Source: Gemmatimonadota bacterium
GTDB lineage: Bacteria > Latescibacterota > UBA2968 > UBA8231
Direction: 5' to 3'
Length of the DNA stretch: 64,000 bases
NCBI GenBank assembly: GCA_018672475.1
Contig: JABHFS010000110.1
Location: 1 to 64,000, forward strand
The notes under the pieces are model-generated. The model had not been told where the DNA came from, made no database searches, and saw only the letters and a list, made by a program, of their open reading frames with translations. Shown in pieces: positions 1-8,414 of this stretch (the first letter of the stretch is position 1; the number at the start of each line of letters is the position of its first letter). The position numbers and the translations under genes were made by a program.

Positions 1-1
1 C

Positions 2-154
2 AAACTCGACATCCCCATCTACTTCGTCCCGGTCCATTGGCAAAACGCCGAGGGTTCGACCATCAATATCTGGCGTTGTATTGTCCAGGATCCGGTCGAC
101 ATGCTCCATATCCGCATCCGCGACAAACTCGGTCGTTATAGCCGCTCTTCTTGA
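2..154 (+). CDS. GT2 family glycosyltransferase, C-terminal fragment (ALG5/dolichyl-phosphate glucosyltransferase-like)
   Basis: Only the last 50 codons are in the window, read in frame 2 and ending at a TGA. This ORF is too short for the track. The tail has the pattern found at the end of polyprenyl-phosphate sugar transferases of the ALG5/DPM type: a strand 'IPIYFVPVHW', then 'NAEGSTI', then a segment 'DMLHIRIRDKLGRY'. In that family the pattern is P-V-x-W followed by G-S-K/T and a helix with L-x-I-R. Such enzymes transfer a sugar from a nucleotide sugar to a lipid phosphate at the inner membrane, which would fit the GT39 remnant that converges on it. The 3' end overlaps the TPR tail of the opposite-strand pseudogene by 19 bp. 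The family assignment rests on a short stretch. Confidence 0.5.
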   Translation, partial: KLDIPIYFVPVHWQNAEGSTINIWRCIVQDPVDMLHIRIRDKLGRYSRSS

Positions 155-1035
155 GTCCGCATCATCTCGCGGACCTGTCGCGCCTGTGACGAGTCCGGAT
201 AACGCTCGAGCACTCGCCGCAACCAACGCAAACCTTCGGACGGGTTCTTGCTGAGATTATAGGCGTTGGCCAAGTGACTATAGGTTTCGGCCGAATCCTC
301 ACCGGCGGCTATCGCCCGGTGCCATAAGGGAATAGCCGCTTGGTAATCGCGCAATTTGCGATATTCAATACCGATGTCATTGTAGATCGACGGATCCGCG
401 GCACGCATTGCCAATGCTTTTTGTAACAGGCGTCCGACGCTATCACTGTGCCGCCGATTATCGCGCCCGGGTATTTAGTCCCGCCCGCCCATAATCGCGC
501 ACCGCCTCGTTTTGCAGCAGACGCACCGCCGCCCATACCACCGCCACACACCAACAGGCCAACGACGCGTCGACCGACACCAACGACGCCTGCCGCACAT
601 GCACCACATCCACCGCAATAAACGCCGCCGCCGCCAAAGCTAAACCGGGACCGTACAAGCGCCGCGCCAATACCCCGACAAAAGCCACCGTGCCCGCAGC
701 AAAGGCCACGCTAGTCGCCTAGCCCAAACGAGCAACGCGTCCGGATCCCAAAAAATGTAATAGGCCGCGAACTCCACCCGCGACCAACCTGCGCCAAAAA
801 TATTTTGCAGTACGAAACATACGCCGTAGACCAAGCCGAGCAGATAGAAGTGCAATGTCGGATAATAGAAGCGATGTGGATTGAGGTCGCCGCTGAAAAA
901 CTCCAACGGAAAAACGACCATGAAAATTTCATCTGGATGACGCATAACCGGGGCGAGAATAGTCCCCCATAGGCGCAATCCCACGGCAAGGGCCATCAAC
1001 GCGGCAAGGGCGATGAGCCATGTTCTTTTTGACAT
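136..1035 (-). pseudogene. GT39 dolichyl-phosphate-mannose-type glycosyltransferase with TPR tail, multiply frameshifted
   Basis: Four consecutive minus-strand pieces lie in different frames. The first, from ATG 1035, reads MSKRTWLI, one TM segment, then 'RHPDEIF' and 'YYPTLHFYLLG', the N-terminal acidic motif region of GT39/ArnT-like membrane mannosyltransferases. Near 722-728 the frame shifts to 'VAFAAGTVAFVGVLARRLYG', more TM sequence. Near 490 it shifts again to 'GTKYPGAIIGG', a motif usual in this family. Near 430 a further shift enters a TPR segment 'KALAMRAADPSIYNDIGIEY' that continues to the stop at 136. Family members are usually 450-700 aa with many TM helices. Here about 300 codons remain, so besides the frameshifts a large internal deletion must have joined the N-terminal part to the TPR tail. 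The ORF-track entries at 136, 309, 458 and 640 are all pieces of this gene. Confidence 0.7.
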
Positions 1036-1130
1036 CGTGTCTCCACGACAGAATACGGTGCTGTTCAGTTGGTCGAAGTTTAATATATTCAAGGACGATT
1101 GATCACCCCACCTCTCGCGATGGACCATCC

Positions 1131-2988
1131 ATGCACAACCTGCGCCAATTCCTCGATATTCTACAACGCGAAGGCGAACTCGTCCGCATCGAAACCCCTG
1201 TCTCTCCCGCACTCAAGCTCGGCATGAAAACCAGTGCCAAAGGGCCCATCACCCAGCACGTGCAAACGCCACCCGACCTCTCGCGACTGCCGTTTTTAAA
1301 AACCTGGCCCGAGGACGGCGGCCACTTCATCACCCTGCCCTTGGTCTACACACAACACCCTGACACCGGCCACCATAATCTTGGCATGTACCGCATCCAA
1401 CGGCATGACGCGCAGCCCCTCGGCGTGCACTGGCAGATACAGAAGGGCGGCGGTTTCCACTACCACATCGCCGAACAGCGCGATGAGCCCTTCCCCCTGG
1501 TCATCTTCGTCGGCGGACCGCCGGCCCTGATGCTCTCCGCCATCGCGCCCCTACCCGAAGGACCTGCCCGAGCTAATCCTGGCCTCCCTACTGCAAGGCG
1601 AGCGCCTACAGCGCGTGACAAACCCCCATGGCGGCCTATCGTTAATCGCCGAAGCCGAGTCCATCCAGGGCATCGTGCCGCCGCACGTGCGCCAACCCGA
1701 AGGCCCCTTCGGCGACCACTACGGCTACTACTCGCTGCAACACGACTACCCCATACTGCAGGCCAGCCATCTTTACCACCGCAAAGACGCAGTATTCCCG
1801 GCGACCGTAGTGGGCAAACCGCCGCAAGAAGACATGTTCCTCGGCACCTACATACAGGAGCTGATGGCGCCCCTGAGCAAACGGGTAATGCCGGCGATTA
1901 AGGCGATGTGGAGTTATGGCGAAACCGGCTACCACTCGCTGTCGACCATCGTTGTCGAGGAGCGCTACCCGCGCGAGGCGATGAAATTCGCCTTCCGCAT
2001 CCTCGGCGAGGACGGCGGCCAGCTCAATCTCACCAAATTCCTGGTCGTCATCGATCGCCCCATGGACCTCGGCGACTTCCGCCAGGTACTCGCCTACGCC
2101 CTGGCCCGCGCACAACTCCAGACCGACCTTTTCATCATCGCCAACCTCGCCATGGACACACTCGACTACACCGGACCGGAGATCAACAAGGGCAGCAAGG
2201 GCAGCCTCATCGGCGTCGGCGAGCCCGTACGCGATCTGCCGCACGAATTCCGCGGCGACCTGCCCTACGGTGCCAACGCCGCCGCCGTTTACTGCGCCGG
2301 AGCCCTCGCCGTGCAAGACCCGACCTACGACGACGACCCCGACTACGCACAGCACCTCGCCGGCCACCGCGCCGTCACCGACTGGCCGCTGATCTTTCTC
2401 GTAGACGACGCCGACGTCGCCCACAAAAACATCAGCTTCCTCTGGAGCACCTTCACGAGATTCGAACCCGCCGCCGACACCTACGCCACCGATACCGAAT
2501 TGCGTCGGCACCACCCCTGCTATACGCCGCCCGTAGTCTTGGACTGCCGCATGAAACCCGGTTACCCGGACGAGCTAATCATAGATGAGAGTACTGCAAA
2601 GAAAGTCACCAACCGCTGGAGTGAGTATTTTCCCGCGGGCAATGTCGAGAGGCGAAGAAAACCGGATGGGCTACAAGGGTTTTTCCTTATTAGATTAGCG
2701 GCTACTTCCAGGGCGGTTGCTGGAGGGGCAGCGCTCCATCGCGACCACTCGCCCCGCAACCGCCCTGCCCTTAAAAATACCCGCCGCAGCCATCCCCTCC
2801 CCCTGGCCAACACCTGGGGTAAAAGAGGCTATGAATTCCCGAAACCACATCAACCCGTACACGCTACCATGTCTAAACACAGCTCTCCTGAGATAGCGGT
2901 CTGCTCCCATTGCAGCGAAGGCAGCCCCCTGACCCGTAGCGTCAGACGCACTCCAAAAACAAGGACCCTAGCATGGACGACTCCTTAG
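1131..2988 (+). pseudogene. UbiD-family decarboxylase, one frameshift and lost C-terminal stop
   Basis: UbiD proteins are prenylated-FMN (de)carboxylases of aromatic and unsaturated acids. The N-terminal half starts at ATG 1131 (MHNLRQFLDILQREGELVRI) and has 'NLGMYRIQ', 'GVHWQIQKGGG' and 'FVGGPPALMLSAIAPLPE'. The second half is in the next frame and has 'EGPFGDHYGYY', then the rest of the fold to 'DESTAKKVTNRWSEYFP', where homologues normally end. The break is at about 1556-1562; removing one G from 'cccgaaggacctg' restores 'LPEDLPELILASLLQGERLQRVTNPHGG'. Beyond about 2640 the open frame runs another 115 codons of unrelated sequence and overlaps the amidase start by 16 bp, so the normal stop also seems lost. 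It may be a true pseudogene or a sequence error at two points. If repaired it would be about 500 aa, normal for the family. The next gene is an amidase, possibly sharing an aromatic/amide catabolic role. Confidence 0.8.
2710..2766. repeat. 11-bp perfect inverted repeat after UbiD homology
   Basis: AGGGCGGTTGC at 2710-2720 and GCAACCGCCCT at 2756-2766 are exact complements separated by 35 nt, with a small internal hairpin (TGGAG/CTCCA). No T-run follows, so this is not a convincing terminator. It lies in the stretch where the UbiD frame reads on past its normal end, so this stretch was probably intergenic before the stop was lost. Confidence 0.35.
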
Positions 2989-4400
2989 CTTTCGCCCCCA
3001 TCACCGAACTCGCCACCCTAATCCGCCGCCGCGAACTCTCACCCATCGAACTAACCGACCTCTACCTGGAGCGTATCGAACAGTACGACTCCGCCCTCAA
3101 CGCCTATATCGCCCCCACAGCCGAACGCGCCCGCGCGCAAGCCCGCGCCGCCGAAGCGCAAATCGCCAGCGGCACCTATCTCGGCCCCCTGCACGGCATC
3201 CCATTGGCCTTCAAGGATCTCGTTGACGTCGCCGGCCTGCCCACGACCGGTGGTTCTATCCTGCTCGGCGACCAGCCCGCCACCACCGACGCGACCGTAG
3301 CAAGACGCCTCTTCGCCGCCGGCGCGGTACTGCTGGGCAAAACCCATATGGTCGAATTCGCCTTTGGCGGCACCGGCGTCAACCACCACTTCGGCACGCC
3401 GGTTAATCCCTGGGACCCCGAAATCCACCGCCTGCCGGGCGGCTCCTCCTCCGGCTCGGGCGTCGCCGTCGCGGCGGGCCTCGCCCCCGCCGCCCTCGGC
3501 TCGGACACCGGAGGCTCGGTCCGCATCCCCTCCTCTTTCTGCGGCCTCGTCGGCCTAAAACCGACTTTCGGCCTGCTGCCCAACACCGGCGTACTACCGC
3601 TCGATCCGACCCTCGACAGCATCGGCCCTCTGTGCCGCACGGCCGAAGACTGCGCCTTGTTGTACCAGGCGATGGTCGGGCCCGATCCGGCGGCGCCAGA
3701 AACCTACGGCCAAGTCTGCCATTCGATTATGGATGAATTAGAAGGCGAGGTCGCCGGTATGCGGCTTTGCTTTCCGCGCGAATATTTCTGGGTCGACGTC
3801 GATGCGGAGGTCGAAGCGGCGGTGCGGGCCTCGGCCCAAGTTTTCGCCGGGCTCAACGTACACGTCGACGAAATATCCCTCGAAGTACTCGACGACCTAG
3901 TCGCCTGGCGCCGCGGCGTGAATACCACCGCCGTCGAAGCTTATCGCTACCACCGCGAAAACCTCGAAAACCACTTCGACCGTTTTGATCCCATCGTCTC
4001 CGAACGCATGCTCGACGGACGCGAGACTTTGGCTTCCGATTTCCTGCAGCAGATCGACAGCCGCACTGCGCTGCGCCGCAAAGCACTCACCGCGCTCGAA
4101 AATGTCGACTTTCTCATCACCCCGACCACCCCCTTTGCCGCGCCAGTCTTAGAAGAGATCGACAGGGATGGCGTCTACTTCCCCGTCAACGCCCTCTGTC
4201 TGCGCAATACCATCGCCGTCAACGCCCTCGACCTGTGCGCCGTCTCGCTGCCCTGCGGCTTTACCCACGACGGGCTGCCGATCGGCCTGCAACTGATCGG
4301 CCACCCGCACGACGAGGCGCGCCTCCTGCGCCTGGCCCGTGCCTTCGAACAGGCCACCGACTTCCACCGCCAGACACCCGATCTTGAAGCGTTTATTTGA
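2973..4400 (+). CDS. Amidase signature family protein (GatA-like amidase)
   Basis: A 475-aa amidase-signature hydrolase that cleaves carboxamides or transfers ammonia. The Ser-cisSer-Lys triad is visible: Lys81 in 'LAFKDLVDV', the Gly/Ser loop 'GGSSSGSGVAVA' (cis-Ser near 158) and nucleophile Ser182 in 'GSDTGGSVRIP'. Length and layout match stand-alone amidases and GatA. No gatB or gatC is nearby, so a role as a tRNA amidotransferase subunit is not supported and a catabolic amidase is more likely. ATG 2973 is preceded by an 'AAGGA'-type ribosome site ('aaacaaggaccctagc'). The start lies inside the run-on frame of the damaged UbiD gene, which suggests the two were formerly separate cistrons of one transcript. 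Substrate cannot be told from sequence. Confidence 0.88.
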   Translation: MDDSLAFAPITELATLIRRRELSPIELTDLYLERIEQYDSALNAYIAPTAERARAQARAAEAQIASGTYLGPLHGIPLAFKDLVDVAGLPTTGGSILLGDQPATTDATVARRLFAAGAVLLGKTHMVEFAFGGTGVNHHFGTPVNPWDPEIHRLPGGSSSGSGVAVAAGLAPAALGSDTGGSVRIPSSFCGLVGLKPTFGLLPNTGVLPLDPTLDSIGPLCRTAEDCALLYQAMVGPDPAAPETYGQVCHSIMDELEGEVAGMRLCFPREYFWVDVDAEVEAAVRASAQVFAGLNVHVDEISLEVLDDLVAWRRGVNTTAVEAYRYHRENLENHFDRFDPIVSERMLDGRETLASDFLQQIDSRTALRRKALTALENVDFLITPTTPFAAPVLEEIDRDGVYFPVNALCLRNTIAVNALDLCAVSLPCGFTHDGLPIGLQLIGHPHDEARLLRLARAFEQATDFHRQTPDLEAFI

Positions 4401-4561
4401 CGTCGACAAGCGAAAGTACCAGTGCCACACCACCGACTCTTGGACAACGACTTAACTACGCTCAACAGAACGAATATTAGCGACAGGATTCATTCTCCCA
4501 CAAGCAGGCCAAACGTTAAAATACACCCCCAACACCAATTTTATTATGCGCAGTCCAGGGC

Positions 4562-4590
4562 TTGCCAATATTCAGGACGACTCCTATATT
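4562..4590 (+). promoter_or_regulatory. Sigma-70-type promoter of the tRNA-Glu gene
   Basis: TTGCCA at 4562-4567 and TATATT at 4585-4590 are separated by exactly 17 bp. The expected start, near 4597, is about 30 nt before the tRNA. The leader contains a perfect 8-bp hairpin (CATCGAGA/TCTCGATG, 4599-4620) just before the mature 5' end, which could help RNase P processing. Confidence 0.65.
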
Positions 4591-4626
4591 TCTTCCTACA
4601 TCGAGATTAAATTCTCGATGTTGTGT

Positions 4627-4701
4627 GCTCCCATCGTCTAGAGGTTAGGACCCAGGGTTTTCAACCCTGTAACCGGAGTTCAATTCTCCGTGGGAGCACC
4701 A
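4627..4701 (+). tRNA. tRNA-Glu (anticodon TTC), CCA encoded
   Basis: A complete cloverleaf. The acceptor GCTCCCA (4627-4633) pairs with TGGGAGC (4691-4697). The anticodon stem CAGGG/CCCTG encloses loop TTTTCAA with anticodon TTC, which reads GAA/GAG. The T arm is 'CGGAGTTCAATTCTCCG'. Discriminator A and a genome-encoded CCA end the gene. It stands alone as a single-tRNA transcription unit with its own promoter and terminator. Codon ambiguity is not an issue because the anticodon loop is unambiguous. Confidence 0.97.
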
Positions 4702-4735
4702 TTTTTTTGTACATTTCGCCGTGAATGCCCGATTT

Positions 4736-4763
4736 AAAAGGCCCTCTTAAGAGGGCCTTTTTG
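4736..4763 (+). terminator. Rho-independent terminator of tRNA-Glu
   Basis: AAAAGGCCCTCTT/AAGAGGGCCTTTT is a perfect 13-bp palindrome followed by further Ts, 35 nt after the tRNA CCA end. The symmetry means it could also act on the minus strand. Confidence 0.9.
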
Positions 4764-4794
4764 TCAGCCCCGCAACGCTAAACGCAGCAAGTAC

Positions 4795-4827
4795 AAAAAA
4801 AGGGCGCAGACCCTTCGGTTCGCGCCC
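4795..4827 (-). terminator. Terminator of the coiled-coil gene on the minus strand
   Basis: On the minus strand GGGCGCGAACCG-AAGG-GTCTGCGCCC forms a stem (with an internal mismatch) followed by seven Ts, 26 nt after the stop of the 4853-5182 gene. Confidence 0.8.
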
Positions 4828-4852
4828 CATCACTCTTGCCTCAATCCAGCCT

Positions 4853-5182
4853 TTATTCCGCTGCTTGCTCTTCCTCCGCTTCTCCGTCCATAATCACCTT
4901 CAACGCCTCTTCGCGCTGGCGCAACTCCGCTTTGAGCCCTTCGATCTGCAGTTTGAATTCACTTAGGTTCTCCGCCAGGTCCACCGCCTCGCCCGCGTTG
5001 AGCTTGGTGTAAACGGTTTCGCCCAAGTCGGCAAAGGTCGAGCGCAGCCGACGGCGAGTCGCGGCGATATCCGCCCGGACCTTGAGCGCCTGGGCCAACA
5101 TCCGGCCGCGCTCCCGCACATTGACGAACTGCGTCCTGATCGCCTGGGTGAGTTCTTCTTTCGTCCGCATCATGCCCACCAT
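4853..5182 (-). CDS. Small hypothetical coiled-coil protein
   Basis: A 109-aa, highly charged, predicted mostly helical protein with no recognised domain. Residues 5-60 carry heptad-like spacing (TKEELTQAIRTQF; RADIAATRRRLRSTF) and the region 60-100 is a second helix rich in Glu/Lys (EFKLQIEGLKAELRQREEALKV); the end is acidic (GEAEEEQAAE). No signal peptide or TM segment is present, so it is probably cytosolic. ATG 5182 has 'TAGGAG' immediately upstream; a second ATG pair 9-12 nt downstream (MMRTKEE) is at a better distance and may be the real start. It has its own terminator and is divergent from the BFN lipoprotein. Composition is like phasin or other small accessory coiled-coil proteins, but no function can be assigned. 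Confidence 0.7.
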   Translation of the reverse strand: MVGMMRTKEELTQAIRTQFVNVRERGRMLAQALKVRADIAATRRRLRSTFADLGETVYTKLNAGEAVDLAENLSEFKLQIEGLKAELRQREEALKVIMDGEAEEEQAAE

Positions 5183-5342
5183 TTCTCCTACTTGAGGTTC
5201 ACTTTATATAACTCATTTTTTCGCTAATGGTTTCCCACCACAAAAAACGCCCAATAATAATTGCACAATATAACGCATTGTCCATGTCGAATCGCGAAAA
5301 AACGACGACACCTTGGTCGGGTGAGGCTTTTATTAGTATCCT

Positions 5343-6383
5343 ATGCCGATGCTCAGTCTACTTATACCCTGCACCGTGCTACTGCTGCTAGCCTGCAGCG
5401 ATAGCAAAAAAGATGCGGCCCCGACCGCACCCGATCTCGGGGCCGTATCCCTCGCACTGATCGACATCGAATTCAGCGGCGACGCGGCGCGCGCCCTGTT
5501 CGACGGCCCAGAAAATACCCGCATCGTCCTACCCACGACCCCCTGTCAAAGCACGACGATAAACCTGCGTCTAGACGGTTTTGTCTTTCCCCGGCCCCTG
5601 ACCCAGGATTTGCTGATCAGCGCCGCCGACAGTCTCGGCTCACCTATTACCGAAGTCCTCTTCGAGTTCACCGACGGCATCCCCCACGCCCACCTTGCCC
5701 TCGGCGGCGACACGCCGGCCGAACTCGACGCGACCATCAGCGACGGGCTCGCCATCCATCAGTGGGCCGGCGTCCCGCTCTTGGCTACGCCGACGCTGAC
5801 GGCGGCCTATGCCGATACCACACCCGCCGGAAAGATCGCCGCGGCAACCGCCCCACGTACCGAAGAGCCACTGCATTTGCCCAGCGCACGCCTTGCGCAA
5901 AGCGATGGCTTCGTCGAGATGCGCATACTCGGCATCGGGCAGACCGAGGAGGAACTGGCCATTCTACTCGTCGACCTCGAAGACCGCCTGGTCTTTCCCT
6001 TCTTCGTCGGTCTTTGCCAGGCCGCCTCGATCAACGCGACGCTCAACCGCCTCAATAGGGAAGAGGCCAGCACGCACGCCCTCTTCCACGAATTACTGGT
6101 CACCTCCAAGGCGACCGTCACCCACGGCCGCATCACCGAGCTCAGGGAAAATACCTATATCGGCGCCGTCAGCCTTGTGCGCAAACAACGGGAAATCGTG
6201 CTCGACGCCCGCCCCAGCGACGCCGTCGCCCTGGCCCTGCGCGCCGGCGCGCGGATAGAGGTCGCCACGGACCTGCTGGCCAGCATCGGTGAAGAAGCTG
6301 GGCCCTATCTGGAGATCTTCGCAGCGGGGAAAACCGCTCAGCCCGATTTTTTTCCGCGCCTAGGGAACATTTCCCGTCCCTAA
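5343..6383 (+). CDS. Lipoprotein with C-terminal BFN (DUF151, bifunctional nuclease) domain
   Basis: 346 aa. The N terminus MPMLSLLIPCTVLLLLACS is a lipoprotein signal with lipobox LLAC, so the mature protein should be anchored in the envelope. Residues 190-320 match the BFN/DUF151 fold: 'FVEMRILGIGQTEEELAILLVDLEDRLVFPFFVG', 'ASTHALFHELL' and 'LDARPSDAVALALRAGARIEV'. The 'ARPSDAxALALR' block is the most diagnostic. An earlier region (35-170) has similar spacing ('VSLALIDIEFSG', 'RIVLPTTPCQSTTINLRLDG', 'ATISDGLAIHQWAGVPLLA') and may be a second, degenerate BFN-like copy. DUF151 proteins are usually soluble and 130-200 aa; a lipid-anchored long form is unusual. Nuclease activity is reported only for a few plant and Thermotoga relatives, so activity here is inference. 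Confidence 0.8.
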   Translation: MPMLSLLIPCTVLLLLACSDSKKDAAPTAPDLGAVSLALIDIEFSGDAARALFDGPENTRIVLPTTPCQSTTINLRLDGFVFPRPLTQDLLISAADSLGSPITEVLFEFTDGIPHAHLALGGDTPAELDATISDGLAIHQWAGVPLLATPTLTAAYADTTPAGKIAAATAPRTEEPLHLPSARLAQSDGFVEMRILGIGQTEEELAILLVDLEDRLVFPFFVGLCQAASINATLNRLNREEASTHALFHELLVTSKATVTHGRITELRENTYIGAVSLVRKQREIVLDARPSDAVALALRAGARIEVATDLLASIGEEAGPYLEIFAAGKTAQPDFFPRLGNISRP

Positions 6384-6678
6384 AGCGACCTTACTGCACA
6401 CAAGCAGAAAGTAATCGAACGGTGGACGCCATATGGGTCCACAACACCACCCCGGTGATCGCGTTAAAGCGTTCAGGATCCTCGGCAAAAGCGCCGATAG
6501 ATTCCGCTTACGGCACCCCAGCGGAGACCGCGCGAGCCGTCGCCCTCAGCCCGGGAGAGAAAATCCACACCAGTACGTTTTCAATCACGATCTACCCTCG
6601 TAACGAACCGATGGACACCCCATTCCCCCCGTTCTATATTTGCCTCGCCACTTAACCACAGCGGAGGCCATCTCACCC
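6384..6678. other. Intergenic region with a possible decayed coding stretch
   Basis: About 295 bp lie between the BFN lipoprotein and the PhyH gene. The plus-strand ORF at 6422-6655 has no recognisable family and no ribosome site. On the minus strand an open stretch reads like coding sequence ('ENVLVWIFSPGLRATARAVSAGVP', a TAA, then 'AESIGAFAEDPERFNAITGVVLWTHMAS'). That could be the remnant of a membrane-protein gene, but I cannot name a family. GGAGG at about 6662-6666 is the ribosome site for the next gene. Confidence 0.3.
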
Positions 6679-7431
6679 ATGCCCCATCTCACCCCCGAGC
6701 AAAAAAACGACTTTAAAGAAAACGGCTGCCTCATCATCCGCAATGCTCTCGCTCCCGAGCAAATACAAGCCGCACAGGACACCCTCTGGGCCGGCATAGA
6801 AGCCAATCGCAACGATCCCGAAACTTGGGTTGAGGCCGGACCCCGCAGCCCGGCTTCCACCAACGACCCCGCCATCCGAGCCACCGTGCACGAATCGCCG
6901 CTTTTCGCGATGATGGAGGAAATGGTCGGCAAAGACCTGCTTAACCCCGGTAGCGCCGGCCCCGCGTTCGTCTATCCGTCGAAGGACAAAAACTGGTCCC
7001 TGCCCGCCCGCGGTCACCTCGACGGTTATTACACGCCCACCAATGGCGTCGCCGAAGGCACCGTCGGCTATATGACCATGAATGTCACGATCTATGTCGA
7101 AGACATCGACGCCAAAGGTGGGTGTTTCACCTATTGGCCCGGCAGCCACCGTGTCGCGCACGAATATTTCAAGACACATTCGCTGCTCTCGGTGCAAGGC
7201 GGGGTCTCCAGCGACCTGTACCCGGAAGGCAAATTCCCCGAAGGCCAGCAATTCGTCGGCAAAGCCGGCGACGCCATCTTCTGGCACGGCCAGCTCTTCC
7301 ACTCTGGCTCCAAAAACGTCAACCGCAATATCCGCATGGCCCTGATCGGCCGCTTCTCGCGCAAAGACAGCAACGACATCCGCTTCGAGACCAACGACGA
7401 TCAATGGGCGACCTGGGAGGGCATCAACTAA
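6679..7431 (+). CDS. Phytanoyl-CoA dioxygenase (PhyH) family protein
   Basis: 250 aa from ATG 6679, chosen because GGAGG lies 12 nt upstream; the ORF-track start at 6640 adds 13 residues without support. The double-stranded beta-helix Fe(II)/2-oxoglutarate site is visible: H113-x-D115 in 'RGHLDGYY', distal His208 in 'FHSGSKNVNRN' and Arg219 for 2-oxoglutarate. These enzymes hydroxylate lipids, natural products or osmolytes; the substrate here is unknown. The stop overlaps the next ATG (TAATG), so the epimerase-like gene is translationally coupled. PhyH proteins beside sugar isomerase-like TIM barrels are common in Latescibacterota and Planctomycetes genomes (from memory) and suggest a small-molecule or sugar catabolic unit. 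Confidence 0.88.
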   Translation: MPHLTPEQKNDFKENGCLIIRNALAPEQIQAAQDTLWAGIEANRNDPETWVEAGPRSPASTNDPAIRATVHESPLFAMMEEMVGKDLLNPGSAGPAFVYPSKDKNWSLPARGHLDGYYTPTNGVAEGTVGYMTMNVTIYVEDIDAKGGCFTYWPGSHRVAHEYFKTHSLLSVQGGVSSDLYPEGKFPEGQQFVGKAGDAIFWHGQLFHSGSKNVNRNIRMALIGRFSRKDSNDIRFETNDDQWATWEGIN

Positions 7432-8201
7432 TGCAACTCGTCTTCAGCCCGACCCTCTGCCCCGACCTGCTGCTGCCCGACATAATCGACCTGACCAAGG
7501 CGGCCGGCTTCTCGCGCCTCGAACTCTTCCGCGCCCACACCGAGTCCACTCCGGTGCACGACGATTGGTCCGTACCGATGGTCCGCGAGGCCCTCGCCGA
7601 CGCCGGCCTCGCACTAACGAGCCTCAATATCCGCAACCTCACCGGCCGTAAAGCCGACGCCGATGAGCACAACCTCGCCTACAACCTGCGCCAGCTCGAA
7701 TGGGATATCCATCTGGGCCGCGCCCTCGGCCTCAGCACCATGAACACCAAGGGCGGTGAGCGCACCGACGAGGCACTCGCCGACCTTATCGAAGGCGTCA
7801 ACACTCTGCTCAAAAAAATCCCCGATATCTCCCTCAACCTCGGCAACCAAAAAGACAACCGCCTACAGACCCTAGCCGACTACCAAGCCGTCATGCCCGA
7901 GCTGTCCACCCGCGCCCACGTGCTGCTCGACACCGGGCACCTGCTCACCGCCGACGAACCCATCATGCCCTTCGCCGAAGCCTTGGCCGACCGCATCGGC
8001 CACGTCCACCTCCGCGACCAAAAAGGCGACAAACCCGTGCCCTTCGGCACCGGCGACCTACCCTTCGCCGAACTCATCACCCTACTCAAAGACAGCCACT
8101 ACGACGGCCTGCTCGTCATCGAACTGGAAGAAGTCGACTGGGCTGAACCCTTACCCGCCGCCATCGCCGCGCGTGAATATGTCGAAGGGCTCGTAGGCTA
8201 A
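7431..8201 (+). CDS. Sugar phosphate isomerase/epimerase-like TIM barrel
   Basis: 256 aa from ATG 7431, which overlaps the PhyH stop by one base; the longer ORF-track frame (7122) runs back through PhyH and is rejected. The AP-endonuclease-2/xylose-isomerase-like barrel is recognised from strand-end residues: 'AGFSRLELFRAH', 'LTSLNIRNLTG', 'LGLSTMNTKGG', 'HVLLDTGHLL', 'IGHVHLRDQKGDKPVPFGTGDLPF' and 'YDGLLVIELEEVDW'. The Glu, Asp-x-x-His, His-x-Arg-D and final Glu are the usual metal ligands. Such enzymes act on keto-sugars, inosose or similar polyols. It forms a two-gene coupled unit with the dioxygenase. Exact substrate unknown. Confidence 0.85.
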   Translation: MQLVFSPTLCPDLLLPDIIDLTKAAGFSRLELFRAHTESTPVHDDWSVPMVREALADAGLALTSLNIRNLTGRKADADEHNLAYNLRQLEWDIHLGRALGLSTMNTKGGERTDEALADLIEGVNTLLKKIPDISLNLGNQKDNRLQTLADYQAVMPELSTRAHVLLDTGHLLTADEPIMPFAEALADRIGHVHLRDQKGDKPVPFGTGDLPFAELITLLKDSHYDGLLVIELEEVDWAEPLPAAIAAREYVEGLVG

Positions 8202-8414
8202 ACTCAATTCCCCTTTAAGCAAACTCTTCCAAGCCAGTGCAGGGTCCAACTGCCAAATGGAACATCACTCCATTACCTTGCCAAGACGGGAGAACGTCGA
8301 GAGATCCGTCACAGGAAATATCACTCTCATCCCCCTCCCAACTATTTGCCTCCCTACCCCCGATTCCATAAATTCTCCCAGCCCAACACAGCGCCGCCCT
8401 TAGGAGCACACCCC

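Noticed and set aside
1642-2514. 290-aa minus-strand ORF opposite the UbiD gene
   Set aside because: Gly/Val/Glu-rich composition without motifs; a shadow of the real gene.
7122-7430. N-terminal extension of the 7431 epimerase ORF
   Set aside because: It lies wholly inside PhyH in another frame. The TAATG overlap start gives a normal-length barrel.
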